A stretch of DNA of 64,000 nt from Ceratopteris richardii (GCA_020310875.1 CM035423.1:144500337-144564336); one strand, 5' to 3'; shown: positions 43,383-55,206, counted from the first letter of the stretch. Numbers and translations are program-made. The notes: a model not told the origin generated them from the sequence alone.

Positions 43383-43925
43383 GCCTCTTGAAGTGTCTAA
43401 ACAAGATTTGGATATCCTTGATAGCTTTAGCCCAAGCAAGAGAAGGGCTAGAGATAGAACTAAAATGGAATCTAGAGATATCTTTGGTTTTCTCAACAAC
43501 ACAAGGGATTCGAAGTAGGGTAGAATGGATGTGAGGCCAACCAACCCTAGAAATGGAACTCATAACCTTGAGAGAGATCAAAATAGGTTCATGGTCCGAA
43601 ATACAAAGAGAGTGGTGCACCGACACTTTAGTGTGCCCAAACTGTTGAAGGTAGGGGATGTTAATGTAGAACCTGTCAAGTCTAGCCTCAATGCGGGAGC
43701 TCCTCTACTGTTTATTAGACCAAGTGAAACCAGTGTGGAGGGACAAAGCACTAAGGTCATGGCAGGTCACGTGTTATACAGACATTAAACTCTTGGCCTT
43801 GAATAGTGGAAACTTTCTTATTAAGTCTATCACAAAGGCTAGTCACCATGTTGTAGTCACCAGCCATCATGATAGGCCCTTTAAGTATGCTGATTTCATC
43901 CCAATAAATGGCTTTGTTCGACAGG
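43383..43925 (-). pseudogene. LINE-1 endonuclease fragment (5' truncated)
   Basis: The minus strand carries AGDYNMVTSLCDR (the GDFN box of APE-type endonuclease), ARLDRFYI and CISDHEPILISL (the SDHxP box), with frame changes between. These are the C-terminal half of a plant LINE endonuclease. The upstream end near 43925 abuts the RT of gypsy-B, so LINE-1 was 5' truncated on insertion or later. Confidence 0.8.
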
Positions 43926-44754
43926 CTTTTGTTTGGTAGGCTTGGCATCAGTTGTCATGGGGATCATATGAGAGAAATTTTTCGGATCTACTCCCTTCAA
44001 GTCTCTATAGTGCCACACAAAAACGCCCTATATTCCCAACAAAGCTACAAGCTCTATTTCTTCTTTTGCACTTAGGTCTTCTCGTATGTACGTACATCGC
44101 TCTTCATTCCCTTTAATGGTCACAACAATCTTTTTGGTCTTTTCTTTATTATCATATGCTTCTCTTGTGGTGGACTCTCACTTATGCATTCATACCAAAG
44201 TTTTTTGGTCTTCATATTTCTTGAAATTCTTTGGTACTTCAAACAATGATTCCTCCTCTTGTTGTTCCACTGCTTTTATTTTCTTTTTCTTTTGACTAAC
44301 CTCACATCCATCCTTTGAATTTACCATTTTAATGCTTGTGAGAGGTTCTTTTTCTTTTTGTTTAAACACTCCTACATCTTCTAAATAATTCTTTTCCGAG
44401 TTAAAGCAACTATCCATCACAATGGACTCTAAATCATCATCATTCTCTTCTTCTTCTATGACTTAACTAGGGTCACACTCTTCTAGCACAGGCTGACACA
44501 TGAAAACTGAAATATCATAACCCTCCTCATCACAATGAGGTGTCCACTGTTCCTCATTGATAGCAATGTCCATGGTGGCTAAGATTTTTGGCCAGCCATG
44601 AGGCTCAAATTTCTCATTTGGAAAGATCATCGATGTGTAAGTTGGGTCTCTAACTAGTCTATCTTTTGGCAAAGTTCCTTCTTCTCTCTCCTTTAAGAAT
44701 TTTTTCCTCTTCCTCTATGACTTTGCACATCCACAAGTGAGTATCTTCATGCAT
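43926..44754 (-). pseudogene. pol: RT N-terminal part and linker of gypsy-B
   Basis: Minus strand: VFVWHYRDLKGVDP (the FAW.Y.D..G.DP entry of gypsy pol), FSHMIPMTTDAKPTKQKP, then LINE-1. Upstream come a Lys/Glu-rich linker (SQKKKKIKAVEQQEEES, KNFKKYEDQKTLV) and MPKDRLVRDPTYTSMIF at 44463-44672. Stops at 44461 and elsewhere. Confidence 0.7.
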
Positions 44755-45200
44755 TTAAGATGGAACACATAAACTTTCAGAATCCACGGAGATTGAATCT
44801 TCTTGCACCTTGTGGATAGGACTCCACTGTAGGGGTGGTACATCTCTGGAGGTATAATCCTTTTGATTGACCTTGGCGGTGACCCCTAAGTGTTGTAAGT
44901 ACAAGGATTTGGTTCCCAAATCTTGCACTATTTGTAGTTGTCGTAGGAAGGGTCTTCCTAGGATCATTTCATAGACATTATTTTTGCCAAAGTCACATAT
45001 AGCAAAGGTATGCTCAAACTCTACCCCACAAGTGGTTAGAGTTATCCCTTCAAGCAATCCTAGAGGTCTTTCAATATGGTCATCAGCCATTTGAAGGTTC
45101 ATCCTAGTTGGTCTTAATGCGGGTTTGCCCCATTGCTTCCATAAGGAGGTTGCAATCGCAACACTAGTACCTGAATCTAAGATAGCTTTGGTTCTGTAAC
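44755..45200 (-). pseudogene. pol: Retropepsin 1 of gypsy-B (standard position)
   Basis: ILDSGTSVAIATSLW at about 45170 with the DSG, then ERPLGLLEGITLTTCG, HTFAICDF and YEMILGRPFLRQLQ with the ILGRPFL signature, in the 115-codon stretch 44755-45102. This is the normal gypsy protease upstream of RT. The second copy downstream of integrase (27317-27720) is a different, diverged sequence. Confidence 0.8.
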
Positions 45201-45605
45201 CTTAGTAGGTGATTGGAAGATAAGTGTTACCTTCTTCACCTTCACTTATGTCTCCTATTTTGTCTAAAGGTATCTTTGGTACTTTTTTTTTAGCGCCTCC
45301 TTTTGACACATTGGAATCGAGTTCAAGAACCTAATTTTCCACATGCTTCCATAGCTCTGGTTTTACTTTGAGCAGCTCTTCTAAGATGAGATGACACTGA
45401 ACCTCAGTGTTCTTCACGACATCAGTGTTCCTTAGAACCACTGAGTCTTCATGTCTTACCAATATTGTGGGATTTCTGATCTAAAGAGATTCAGATTCCC
45501 ATGGGCCTGTGAAGTGTCGCAACTCGTGTAATGAATTAGATTCAAAATCTAATCTTTCATCTTCTTGTTGCTCTCCTTGATCTCCATAAATAGATGGAAT
45601 GTCTT
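45201..45605 (-). pseudogene. Gag-protease spacer of gypsy-B, proximal part
   Basis: Minus-strand reading, with a few stops: QEDERLDFESNSLHELRHF, VVLRNTDVVKN, HLILEELLKVKPELW, KKKVPKIPLDKIGDISEG. No known domain. The frame crosses LINE-2 without loss (see 47443-47700). Confidence 0.5.
45589..45605. repeat. Target-site duplication of LINE-2, left copy
   Basis: aatagatggaatgtctt, 17 bp, identical to 47443-47459. Confidence 0.9.
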
Positions 45606-45849
45606 TTTTTAAAATAAAGGAAGTTCAGCCTTAGCCTACTCTCTTGGACTTGAATTAATTAAAAGAAAAGTACAAGAGAAGGGGACTAGTGCCCACGGGA
45701 TCCCCCGAATCCCATAGAGTGGGGGTAGCTTTTACAAAGTTTAGATGGCATTACACAGAAGGTGAATCACCCTCTCATCACCTCGCGTGCAGGACCTACA
45801 TGGGTTTAAGCTTGTAGTTGATCAAAAGGAGCACCTGATGATGCAATCC

Positions 45850-46030
45850 TTTTGCCAATGAGGAAAATGATTTCTCAATCGACCACTCTTTGGGGGAGTC
45901 ACCAAAGTTATGAGCACATCTTTCCCGCTAGATCTTCCATAGGACCTACCCTCGGATGGCATTTCAGAGAGTCGCAAAGCCGTCAATCGCTTCTCCTAGC
46001 AAAGCATGCTTCCAATTGATATGTTTTTGA
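45850..46030 (-). repeat. Second copy of the LINE-2 3' coding end
   Basis: Resembles 46225-46405 base by base around 'tctcaatcgaccactc', 'gcatctttcc' and 'gcttccaattga'. Encodes a diverged PKEWSIEKS segment. The copies are offset by about 375 bp. Confidence 0.7.
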
Positions 46031-46144
46031 AGTCTAATTTTCTTTCTGAGCCTTCATGGAGGACCTTGCAGAGCTTACATGAACTTATAGAGGAGGTTGA
46101 TAAACCTCGCATCCCCATCGTGCCGAGCCCACTTGGTTCTAAGC

Positions 46145-47223
46145 TTATTGTTGACATACTGAAGCTCTTTGTGATGTCTGAAGGGAGGGGTTGAAGGGAG
46201 GGGTTTTCTTAAAGTTACAAATTCTTTTATCGAGAAGGAATAGGGACTTCTCAATCGACCACTCCTTGGGGGTATTGCCAAAGTTGTGAGCGCATCTTTC
46301 CTGCCAAATCTTCCAAAGGATCTCTCCCTTGATCACATTCCACAACGCTCCAGAGCAACCAATCGTTTCACCAATAAGGGCTTGCTTCCAGTTGATTTGT
46401 TCTAGAGTCCCAACGAACGACCAAGGACCCTCCATAACCAAAGGGATTTAGGGCAAGCAAAGAACAGGTGTCCAATATCCTCTTTGCTACAACAACATCG
46501 CTTGCACTAGGGGGATACACCACAGATCTTGTTAGCTTTTTCATTGGTCCATATTCCACGGTGTAAAATTTTCCATAGGAGGGCTAACTTTTTGTTTTCA
46601 ATGAGAGGGTGCCAGATAGACATAAATTTCATATCCCAACAAAGTCGGGTCCAATTGAGACACCATTTCTTGTTGAGAGTGATGTGAATGTCATTGCCAG
46701 CTTCAACATAAGGAAGCTTGGAGAGGCGATTACCATTATACCATGTAAGGCCCATTAGGTCCGGAGCATCCTGTCCCATAAGTAGTCGGGTCTTAGAGCA
46801 GTCCCAAGCATGGTGTCTACTCAATTAGACATTCCATTCCTCATAGGTGACTATAGCACTAGGGTCAAGGTCCTCAAAGTCCACCCATCTGTTCGTGTCC
46901 TGTTTCTAGAGGTGCTTCCATTGTTTGAATCCCTTATTCTAGAGTCTCTTGGAACTTAAGACATTCCAAAGCTCCACATTTCTCATGCCTTGGATCAGGA
47001 ACCAAATAGAGTCATTTTGTCTTATACCTACTGCCCACTTCCAATCTTCAGTGATTCTGATGTGAGGTTTGAATTTGTTCCAACTCAACCACAAGGATCT
47101 TACAAGGGTCGATCCTTTGGGTGAGACTGGAATCGGAGGGAATAAGAGGGTGAGGATGTCCAGGTTTTTCCATCCACGGTAGTCCACTAGAGAGATCGCG
47201 TTTGTGAGGAATCTTTGTTGCAC
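46145..47223 (-). pseudogene. LINE-2 ORF2 C-terminal region
   Basis: Open stretches 46939-47223 (TNAISLVDYRGWKNLDILTLLFPP, WLSWNKFKPH, KWAVGIRQNDSIWFL), 46507-46824 (WCLNWTRLCWDMKFMSIWHP, LALLWKILHRGIWT) and 46145-46441 (ALWNVIKGEILWKIWQERCAHNFG). Together they show the post-RT, zinc-binding part of a plant LINE, with frame breaks between. RT is missing. Confidence 0.75.
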
Positions 47224-47442
47224 CAGGCCTTAATCATCCACTTTGCTGCAAGTTTATTGGCCATGCTGCCAATGTCCATAATACCCAGACCTCAACTCTC
47301 CTTTCAACTAGTGCATATGGACCATTTGATTTTAGGCACTCCCCTCCTGTTATGGTTCCCACTCCAAAGAAATTTCATACAAGTACGTTCCAATTTGGCT
47401 AGTTCTTGATACTTCGGTCCCTAGCAAGAGAGAAAGTATATG

Positions 47443-47459
47443 AATAGATGGAATGTCTT
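47443..47459. repeat. Target-site duplication of LINE-2, right copy
   Basis: aatagatggaatgtctt, identical to 45589-45605. Confidence 0.9.
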
Positions 47460-47700
47460 GGGGAAATTGATCATGAAGATCATCAATTTCAAGAATGGGA
47501 GTTCTTGTATTTCCCACAAGAATTCTTGAGAGTACTGTTGAATTGAAAGAGGTGCTCCATCATCTATGAAATCGGGAACATAAACTTTCGTTGGTGGTGA
47601 GCTTTCTTTTTCAACAACTGGTTGACCCTGTGGAGGTAAAAAAACCTACGGCTTGGTTATCAACTGCTCTAATCTTTCATTTTCAATTTACACATACATA
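47443..47700 (-). pseudogene. Gag-protease spacer of gypsy-B, distal part
   Basis: Minus strand: [21 protein letters not shown], then ILVGNTRTPILEIDD, DQFPQDIPSI, which joins IPSIYGDQGEQQ on the far side of LINE-2. Gag core and zinc knuckle of gypsy-B were not found. Confidence 0.45.
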
Positions 47701-47808
47701 ATCATCTTCCATACATTGCATTTATACGCGTATATGTGTACCCTTGGGCATACAAATTTGCATGGATGCATGCTTGTCTACATGCATGAATTTATTTTCT
47801 CTTGTGTT

Positions 47809-48581
<773 letters not shown>

Positions 48582-48586
48582 ATTTC
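48582..48586. repeat. Target-site duplication of copia-C2, left copy
   Basis: ATTTC, identical to 54985-54989. Confidence 0.85.
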
Positions 48587-49641
48587 TTTTGGTGTAAATC
48601 ACAAGCCTAGACATTTGGCTTGGAAGATATCTTGAAGACTCTACATATGTGAAGAACCATAAGAACCATTGCTAGTGGTTAATTACCACTTTATCTCATT
48701 GTAAAAGCCAAATTGACTTGGAATCTTTTGTAATCACCTACCAAAAAGATTCGTGGAAAATGTTAGCTATTTAGTTGAAGGAATATCTCCTAGGATAAAG
48801 GAGCTTGATCATAGGGAGCCAAAAGTTTGAATTTGAATTCAAATTTTTACTCATTCCTATAAAAATGGACATGGAAAAGTCGCGGGCAAAACTCATATCT
48901 CCCGAGCTTCTCATCAGTGATTCTGAGTGTGTGTGAGGCCTACACTCTAGCCCACACCTATCTACACCATTAGGCAATGATTTTCATGCCAATGGATTTG
49001 TATACAAGTGTTCATTAATACATACATTCACATTGTTCATTTCTGAGTTCTCTGGCATACTACTCAAAAGTCTGTCAACTTATGAAGTTCATATCTCAGT
49101 CAATTCTTCACCAAATTCAGTGATTCAAAGCTTGTTGGATTCAGCTTGAAGTTATCTACATGTTGCTAAGTTTGAAGACATTCTATTCAGCCATTTCAGA
49201 GAAATCTGCGTCGAGGTGATCACTGGTCAATTTTTGCTATAGTCCTAAAAAGTCGGGGGTATAACTTAACTTGCTAAATTGATTTCTCTTAGCATAGTTT
49301 ATCTTTTTACATCATTCCACTTGTAAAGTTAGCTTACTAAGCTAATTAGATACTTCTAAAAGGAATTTTTCCAATTCCTACTGTGCTGGTCATACTCAGT
49401 AAAATATCCAGCAAGTGTCAAGACATAAATAGAAGGTTTTCTTGAGTTTGTGAGTTTTAAAGTTATCTGTTTTGGTTCAATCATTGCACACATCATTTCC
49501 AAAGTACATAGGACATATTATGGTGTCATTGGAAAGCTAAGGAGGTCTTCTTATCAAGTCTGAAGCAAAAGAGGGCTGGTACAAAGCAGGTTTAGTAGTA
49601 CCTACTCAGTCTCTTGAAGCATCCATCCATCTTTCCCAACA
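48587..49641 (+). repeat. 5' LTR of copia-C2
   Basis: 1055 bp, ends CCCAACA. The second base is T instead of the G seen in the 3' LTR. TATAAAAA at 48858-48865. Confidence 0.95.
48858..48865 (+). promoter_or_regulatory. TATA box in copia-C2 5' LTR
   Basis: TATAAAAA, kept at 54199-54206 in the 3' LTR and at 31640-31647 in copia-C1. Confidence 0.6.
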
Positions 49642-49642
49642 G

Positions 49643-49654
49643 TGGTATCAGAGC
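49643..49654 (+). other. Primer-binding site of copia-C2
   Basis: TGGTATCAGAGC, exact initiator tRNA-Met match, one base after the LTR. Confidence 0.95.
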
Positions 49655-49667
49655 AAACTAAGGTAAA

Positions 49668-50158
49668 ATGGGAGATGGCTTTTCTTCATTTATTGATAAA
49701 TTGGATATGAAAAACTATCAAGCATGGTCTCTAAGGATGAAGACCTACTTACAAGGAGGGAGTCTCTATGGATACATCGTAGGAGATAAGGAATTGCCCT
49801 CATTCAAAACAAGAGGATTACCAACCAAGGAAGAACATGAAAAGCTAAACACATGGTGTGCTAAGGATGCATTGGCAAGGTCTTATTTACTCAACTCCAT
49901 CTCTGATTTTCTTTTGCCACATATTAGAAATCGTAAGACATCCCAAGAAACTTGGGAAACCTTGTCATCATATTTTTCCTCCAACACAAGGGCTAGGAAA
50001 AATCAGTTGTGGATTTAATTCACAACATTAAGGAAGCAACCTAAGCAAGTTGTTTCAGAATATGTGACCAAGATTAAAGATGTAGCAGATCAGTTAGCAA
50101 GCATAGGAGAAGAGATTGAAGAAGAGCAGATTGTAAGGCAAGTGATCAATGGGATCAT
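49668..50158 (+). pseudogene. gag: Copia gag N-terminal part (copia-C2), broken
   Basis: ATG at 49668, 14 bases after the primer site: MGDGFSSFIDKLDMKNYQAW, YLQGGSLYGYIVGDKELP, LLPHIRNRKTSQETWETLSSYF. A TAA at 50016-50018 stands where copia-C1 has GAG (Glu). After it the same frame goes on (RKQPKQVVSEYVTKIKDVADQL) to about 50155. There 'atcatttggctgatg', compared with 'atcaaggtagatg' of copia-C1, holds a 2-base net insertion that throws the frame into the next segment. Confidence 0.9.
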
Positions 50159-52828
50159 TTGGCTGATGACAAATGGGAAAGTTTCACCACTGCCATGGAC
50201 CTCTACATGGACATGCAAATACCAGATCTGACAACTCTCATGGGACAATTGTTTACACATGAAGCAAAGCTCAACAAAAATGGAGATACTTCCAAAGGTA
50301 ATAACTATTCTGCCCTATACACTGATAAGAAGTCTAAGGATAAAGGCAAGAGCAAAAAGGTGGAAAATGAAGGCTCTACCTCCCAAGCCAACTATGCAGG
50401 AAGAGGTAGATCATCAAGAGGAAGGGGCAGAGGAGGTAAGCAAGGTAGGGGGAGATCCTATAACTCCTCACCATGCAACATTTGTGGTTTATCAAATCAC
50501 ACTACAGATGAGTGTTTCAGGAACTACAAAAATCAGAGAGGAAGAGGATACCAAAGAGGTGGATACTCACAGTCAAGAGGTAGATTCAATCACCACCAAG
50601 GCTACAACAACAACTACAACAATAATTACAACAATAATTACAATGGCAACTACCAAGGAGGATTCAAATCCAGAAAGGACTACAACAACTACACAGAGGA
50701 GCAGGATGACTCTCTTCTAATCATGAACATGACTTCAAAATCAGGTACAAATGATGACCGCCTATTCTACATTGACTCAGGGTGCTCAAATCATGTGGCT
50801 GGCAATGTAGCACTACTCTCTGATCTTGAGGAACCAAAAGGTAAGCATCAAGTTCAAACAGGTGATGACACCAAGCATTCAGTAGTTAAAGTTGGAAATG
50901 TTAAGACTTGTGATGGAAATCAGAATTTGTTGAGCAGGGTACTCTATGTGCCAACCATTACCAAAAAATTAATGAGTGTTGGACAGATTGTGGAGAAAGG
51001 TTTGCAGGTTAGTTTCAACCAATATGGAGCATTTGTGGAGGATCCAAGACATGGATTCAAGAGGATAGATAAAGGAGAAAAATCAGGTAGACTTTTCACA
51101 TTTGAGTTAGAAGACACAAAGAATATTGCACCATACAATTATAAAGATCAAACACTTTCAGAGCTTGAGATTTGGCACAAAAGATTAGGGCATATAGGAG
51201 AAAGAAATTTGAAGAAAATATGCAGGGACCAATGTGTGCTTGGAATACCTAATGTATCCAAGCAGCATATGATTTACAAGTGTGGTGCTTGTCAATTTGG
51301 GAAGTCTCACAGGTTACCCTTCTCAAGGAAAGGATACATGCATGAAGACTACCTAGAGCTTGTCCACACAGATGTATGGGGACCAAGCAAAGACCCCTCA
51401 GTCTCAGGTTCAAGGTACTATGTATCTTTTATTGATGATTATAGCAGATGGACTGTATTGTACTTTATGAAGCACAAGGATGAGGTATTTAATTGCTTAA
51501 AAAAATATCTTGCACTAGTTGAAAATCAGACAGGAAGGAATTTGAAGAGGCTAAGGTCAGACGGAGGAGGTGAGTACTTCTCCAATGAGTTTGAAAACTT
51601 CTTGCAGGACAGAGGCATCAAAAGAGAAATAACCACAAGGTATTCTCCTGAACAGAATGGGGTAGCTGAAAGGAGAAATAGGTTAATTGTTGAGACAGTT
51701 AGATCTATGTTGAATGAGAAAAGGTTACCTAACTATCTATGGACAGAGAGTGTTTCTACTGCCACTTATCTCATAAACAGGTTACCATCTAAGTCTCTTG
51801 ATGGCATGAAACCCTATGAAGCATGGCATGGTAAGAGACCTTCACTTGACCATTGCAGGATATTTGGATGTGTAGCATATGTACACATTCCTTCTCAGAT
51901 AAGAGGTAAGCTAGACCCAAAGGCTGAAAAATGCATCTTTATTGGGTATGATCTAAATAAAAAAGGTTACAGGTTTTATAACCCTACCAATAAGGGATTC
52001 ATGGTAAGCAGAGATGTTTTCTTTGATGAAAATGATTCTTGGTATGAGAATGAATGCAGGAAGGTTAAATTACCCTATGATTTGGAAGAGGAGTTTCCAA
52101 ATCTTAAAAAGGAGGAACCTACTCAGAATGAAGCCTCAAGTTCAGATGATGAAGATACTATCAACCTTGAAGAGTTCAAGGCATGGAAGTCCAACGACAA
52201 AATGAAGATGAAGAAGCTTGAAGACATACCTGAATCTTCAACTCAATCAATCACAAGATCACAAAGAGAAAGCAAAAAACCTATCAGATATGGGTATGAT
52301 ACATCTCTTGTTACTAAACATTTTGTTTATCTTGCCAAAGATTTGTCAAATGAAGAACCAGGATCATATGAAGAAGCCATTACCAAATCAAAATGGAAAG
52401 AAGCTATGGATGAGGAGATTGAAGCACTTAAGGAGAGTGACACATGGGAGTTAGTACCCAAGAAGGACTCCATGAAGGTAATAAGATCCAGATGGATCTA
52501 TAAGCTTAAAAGAAATTCTGATGGCACAATTAATAGTTACAAGGCCAGATTGGTAGCCAAGGGTTTTGCACAAACCCAAGGCATAGACTATGAAGAGACA
52601 TTTTCTCCTGTGGCCAAGATGCCAACAATCAGAGTGTTGGTAAGTGTGGCTGCATCAAAAAATTGGAATATGTACCCATTGGATGTCAAGAATGATTTCT
52701 TGAATGGATGGATTTCAGAGGAGGTATATATGTCACAACCTCCTGGCTATGAGGACCCTAAGAAGGTAACTTATGTTTGCAAATTAAAAAAGGCTTTATA
52801 TGGATTGAAGGAGGCACCTAGGGCATAG
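50159..52828 (+). CDS. pol: Copia gag C-terminus, protease, integrase and RT N-terminus (copia-C2)
   Basis: 889 open codons. The listed start is simply the first codon after the frameshift, not a natural start. Domains by residue: zinc knuckle C106, C109, H114, C119; Gly/Asn/Tyr-rich tail 120-178; protease IDSG at 205-208; integrase finger H340, H345, C375, C378; core D405, D468, E504 (35 residues between the last two, the normal spacing); [21 protein letters not shown]; integrase tail [15 protein letters not shown] at 594-608; acidic linker 640-680; RT from ESDTWELVP at 759 with D842. [10 protein letters not shown] has Asp where the family has Ala. Ends in a TAG replacing Trp of APRAWN. Confidence 0.92.
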   Translation: MADDKWESFTTAMDLYMDMQIPDLTTLMGQLFTHEAKLNKNGDTSKGNNYSALYTDKKSKDKGKSKKVENEGSTSQANYAGRGRSSRGRGRGGKQGRGRSYNSSPCNICGLSNHTTDECFRNYKNQRGRGYQRGGYSQSRGRFNHHQGYNNNYNNNYNNNYNGNYQGGFKSRKDYNNYTEEQDDSLLIMNMTSKSGTNDDRLFYIDSGCSNHVAGNVALLSDLEEPKGKHQVQTGDDTKHSVVKVGNVKTCDGNQNLLSRVLYVPTITKKLMSVGQIVEKGLQVSFNQYGAFVEDPRHGFKRIDKGEKSGRLFTFELEDTKNIAPYNYKDQTLSELEIWHKRLGHIGERNLKKICRDQCVLGIPNVSKQHMIYKCGACQFGKSHRLPFSRKGYMHEDYLELVHTDVWGPSKDPSVSGSRYYVSFIDDYSRWTVLYFMKHKDEVFNCLKKYLALVENQTGRNLKRLRSDGGGEYFSNEFENFLQDRGIKREITTRYSPEQNGVAERRNRLIVETVRSMLNEKRLPNYLWTESVSTATYLINRLPSKSLDGMKPYEAWHGKRPSLDHCRIFGCVAYVHIPSQIRGKLDPKAEKCIFIGYDLNKKGYRFYNPTNKGFMVSRDVFFDENDSWYENECRKVKLPYDLEEEFPNLKKEEPTQNEASSSDDEDTINLEEFKAWKSNDKMKMKKLEDIPESSTQSITRSQRESKKPIRYGYDTSLVTKHFVYLAKDLSNEEPGSYEEAITKSKWKEAMDEEIEALKESDTWELVPKKDSMKVIRSRWIYKLKRNSDGTINSYKARLVAKGFAQTQGIDYEETFSPVAKMPTIRVLVSVAASKNWNMYPLDVKNDFLNGWISEEVYMSQPPGYEDPKKVTYVCKLKKALYGLKEAPRA

Positions 52829-53887
52829 AATTACAGGTTAACTATGTTCCTCCAAGACCAAGGATTTGTTATGAGCAAGGCAGATACTTCTCTATTCAGC
52901 AAGAGAAGTAATTCAGAGGTAATATACCTTTGTGTTTATGTTGATGACATCATCATTATAGGTAATGATGTCAATGGAATTAGATATATCAAGAGCCAAA
53001 TGATGAAGGAGTTCAAGATCAATGATCTTGGTCTATTGAAGTATTTTCTTGGGCTTGAATTAGTCTACACTAATTCAGAGATATACATTACTCATAAAAA
53101 GTATATACAAGATATGTTGAAGAAGTTTCACTTGCAGGATGCCAAAGTAGCAAGCACTCCAATGGAGGTAAACCTAAAACTAAGTACCTATGAAGGTGAT
53201 GAAGTCAATGACATTACAGGTTATCAAAATATGGTGGGTAGCTTGAACTATGCTACCTTAACAAGGATAGATATTGCATATGGAGTTAGTGTGCTCAATC
53301 AATTTATGCACAAGCCAAGGATACCTCACTTAGAGGCTGCCAAGAGAATATTGAAGTATCTCAAGGGTACACATAACCATGGTTTGTATTTCCCTTACAC
53401 TTCAGATATTGATATCAAAATTTATTCAGATGCAGATTGGGCAGGATGCAAGGATGATAGGAGGAGTACTTCTGGATACACTTCTTTTGCAAGTGACAAA
53501 CCGATTTCATGGTCTGCAAAGAAGCAACCAACTGTTGCATTGTCTTCTACAGAGGCAGAATATAGAGGACTGGCTAATGCCACACAAGAAGCAATTTGGA
53601 TTAAGCTTTTGTATATAGAATTGGGTTTATATACTAGGTCACCAATAATCTTTGGAGATAATACAAGTTCTCTTCACCTTGCAGCTAATCCTATCTATCA
53701 TGCTAGAACCAAACATATAGAATTACATTATCATTATGTGAGAGAGAAGTTGATAAGCAAATATATTCAACTAACCTATGTATCAACCAACATGCAATGT
53801 GCAGATTTGTTGACTAAAGCTTTGGATGGAACCAAACTATGCAGGTTCAAAGCCATGATTGGAGTGCAGGATATACTTGAAGATTGA
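52829..53887 (+). CDS. pol: Copia RT C-terminal half and RNase H (copia-C2)
   Basis: Same frame as the previous entry, separated only by the TAG at 52826-52828. The first Met of the open part is 52844. From that Met: YVDD at 32-35, FKINDLGLLKYFLGLEL, ATLTRIDIAYGVSVLNQFMHKP, RNase H D196 (SDADWAGC), E237 (STEAEY), D272 (GDN) and D321 (CADLLTKALDGTKL). All catalytic acids of both enzymes are present. Ends with TGA 41 bases before the 3' LTR. Confidence 0.92.
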   Translation, partial: NYRLTMFLQDQGFVMSKADTSLFSKRSNSEVIYLCVYVDDIIIIGNDVNGIRYIKSQMMKEFKINDLGLLKYFLGLELVYTNSEIYITHKKYIQDMLKKFHLQDAKVASTPMEVNLKLSTYEGDEVNDITGYQNMVGSLNYATLTRIDIAYGVSVLNQFMHKPRIPHLEAAKRILKYLKGTHNHGLYFPYTSDIDIKIYSDADWAGCKDDRRSTSGYTSFASDKPISWSAKKQPTVALSSTEAEYRGLANATQEAIWIKLLYIELGLYTRSPIIFGDNTSSLHLAANPIYHARTKHIELHYHYVREKLISKYIQLTYVSTNMQCADLLTKALDGTKLCRFKAMIGVQDILED

Positions 53888-53913
53888 AGATGAATACCAA
53901 GCCAAAATGTTTG

Positions 53914-53927
53914 GCTTGAGGGGGAGC
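53914..53927 (+). other. Polypurine tract of copia-C2
   Basis: gcttgagggggagc directly before the 3' LTR TGTTGG. Confidence 0.85.
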
Positions 53928-54984
53928 TGTTGGTGTAAATCACAAGCCTATACATTTAGCTTGAAAGATATCTTGAAGACTCTACATATGTGAAGAAGCA
54001 TAGGAACCATTGCTAGTGGTTAATTGCCACTTTATCTCATTGTAAAAGTCAAATTGACTTGGAATCTTTTGTAATCACCTACCAAAAAGATTCGTGGAAA
54101 AATTTAGCTATTTAGTTGAAGGAATATCTCCTAGGATAAAGGAGCTTGATCATAGGGAGCCAAAAGTTTGAATTTGAATTCAAATTTTTACTCATTCCTA
54201 TAAAAATGGACATGGAAAAGTCGCGGGCAGAACTCATATCTCCCGAGCTTCTCATAAGTGATTCTGAGTGTGTGTGAGGCCTACACTCTAGCCCACACCC
54301 ATCTACACCATTAGGAAATGATTTTCATGCCAATGGATTTGTATACAAGTGTTCATTAATACATACATTCACATTGTTCATTTCTGAGTTCTCTGTCATA
54401 CTACTCAAAAGTCTGTCAACTTATGAAGTGCATATCTCGGCCAATTCTTCACCAAATTTAGTGATTCAAAGCTTGTTGGATTCAGCTTGAATTTATCTAC
54501 ATGCTGCTAAAGTTTGAAGAGATTCTATTTAGCCATTTTAGATAAATCTGCGTCGAGGTGATCACTGGTCAATTTCTGCTATAGTCCTAAAAAGTCGGGG
54601 GTATAGCTTAACTTGCTAAATTGATTTCTCTTAGCATAGTTTATCTTTTTACATCATTCCACTTGGAATAGTTAGCTTACTAAGCTAAATAGATACCCCT
54701 AAAAGGAATTTTTCCAATTCCTACTGTGCTGGTCATACTCAGTAAAATATCCAGCAGGTGTCAAGACATGAATAGAAGGTTTTCTTGAGTTTGTGAGTTT
54801 CAAAGTTATCTGTTTTGGTTCAATCATTGCACACATCATTTCCAAAGTACATAGGACATATTATGGTGTCATTGGAAAGCTAAGGAGGTCTACTTATCAA
54901 GTCTGAAGCAAAAGAGGGTTGGTACAAAGTAGGTTTAGCAGTACCTACTCAGTCTCTTGGAGCATCCATCCATCTTTCCCAACA
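53928..54984 (+). repeat. 3' LTR of copia-C2
   Basis: 1057 bp, TGTTGG...CCCAACA. Confidence 0.95.
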
Positions 54985-54989
54985 ATTTC
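54985..54989. repeat. Target-site duplication of copia-C2, right copy
   Basis: ATTTC, identical to 48582-48586. Confidence 0.85.
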
Positions 54990-55206
54990 TTAAACTTTGA
55001 AACCATGTGAGCTTAGGGACCCAAGTGATCGAAGGTACACATGTCCCTTTCTCATTTAGTTACCTCATGGGGTTGGAGCTATATTTTATAGGGGTTGGTT
55101 GGGTGGAAACATGCATCTCTCTCTCCATATAGTGGCCCTTACTAGTTAGAGTGCCTAGTTCATTTGATTGTTGAGGTTAGAACTTCCACAACATGATACC
55201 AGAGCT
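54990..55206 (+). repeat. Possible LTR end and primer site of an unidentified element
   Basis: The stretch ends '...cttccacaaca' followed by TGATACCAGAGC (55195-55206). That is two changes from the initiator-Met primer site. A TATA-like 'attttatagg' lies about 115 bp upstream. No gag follows. It could be the old LTR that copia-C2 jumped into. Confidence 0.3.

Larger units (their letters stand above)
45606..47442 (-). mobile_element. LINE-2: 5'-truncated LINE
   Basis: 1.84 kb, A tail (plus-strand T run 45606-45610) at one end and a 17-bp duplication on both sides, the pattern of target-primed insertion. It encodes only the C-terminal part of ORF2. The segment 45850-46030 repeats 46225-46405, so the 3' end is partly duplicated. 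Inserted in gypsy-B. Confidence 0.85.
19130..47700 (-). mobile_element. Gypsy-B: long Ty3-gypsy element, interrupted by element A, LINE-1 and LINE-2
   Basis: Pieces on the minus strand, 5' to 3': gag/protease spacer (about 47700-47443 and 45605-45201), protease (45200-44755), linker and RT start (44754-43926), RT/RNase H (30590-29237), two H2C2 fingers and integrase (29135-27721), retropepsin-like domain 2 (27720-27317), WVPKK region (27316-26412), 3' non-coding DNA (26411-26016 and 20645-19777), polypurine tract and 3' LTR (19763-19130). The 5' LTR and primer site were not found. Upstream, the element is lost in the AT/GT microsatellite at 47811. Confidence 0.8.
48587..54984 (+). mobile_element. 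Copia-C2: structurally complete Ty1-copia retrotransposon
   Basis: 6398 bp. LTRs of 1055 and 1057 bp (about 42 differences by eye, about 96% identical), primer site, gag-pol, polypurine tract and a perfect 5-bp duplication. Only three coding lesions are evident: a stop at 50016-50018, a frameshift at about 50156 and a stop at 52826-52828. The 5' LTR starts TT instead of TG. Of the elements in the window it is the best preserved with pol. Confidence 0.95.
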
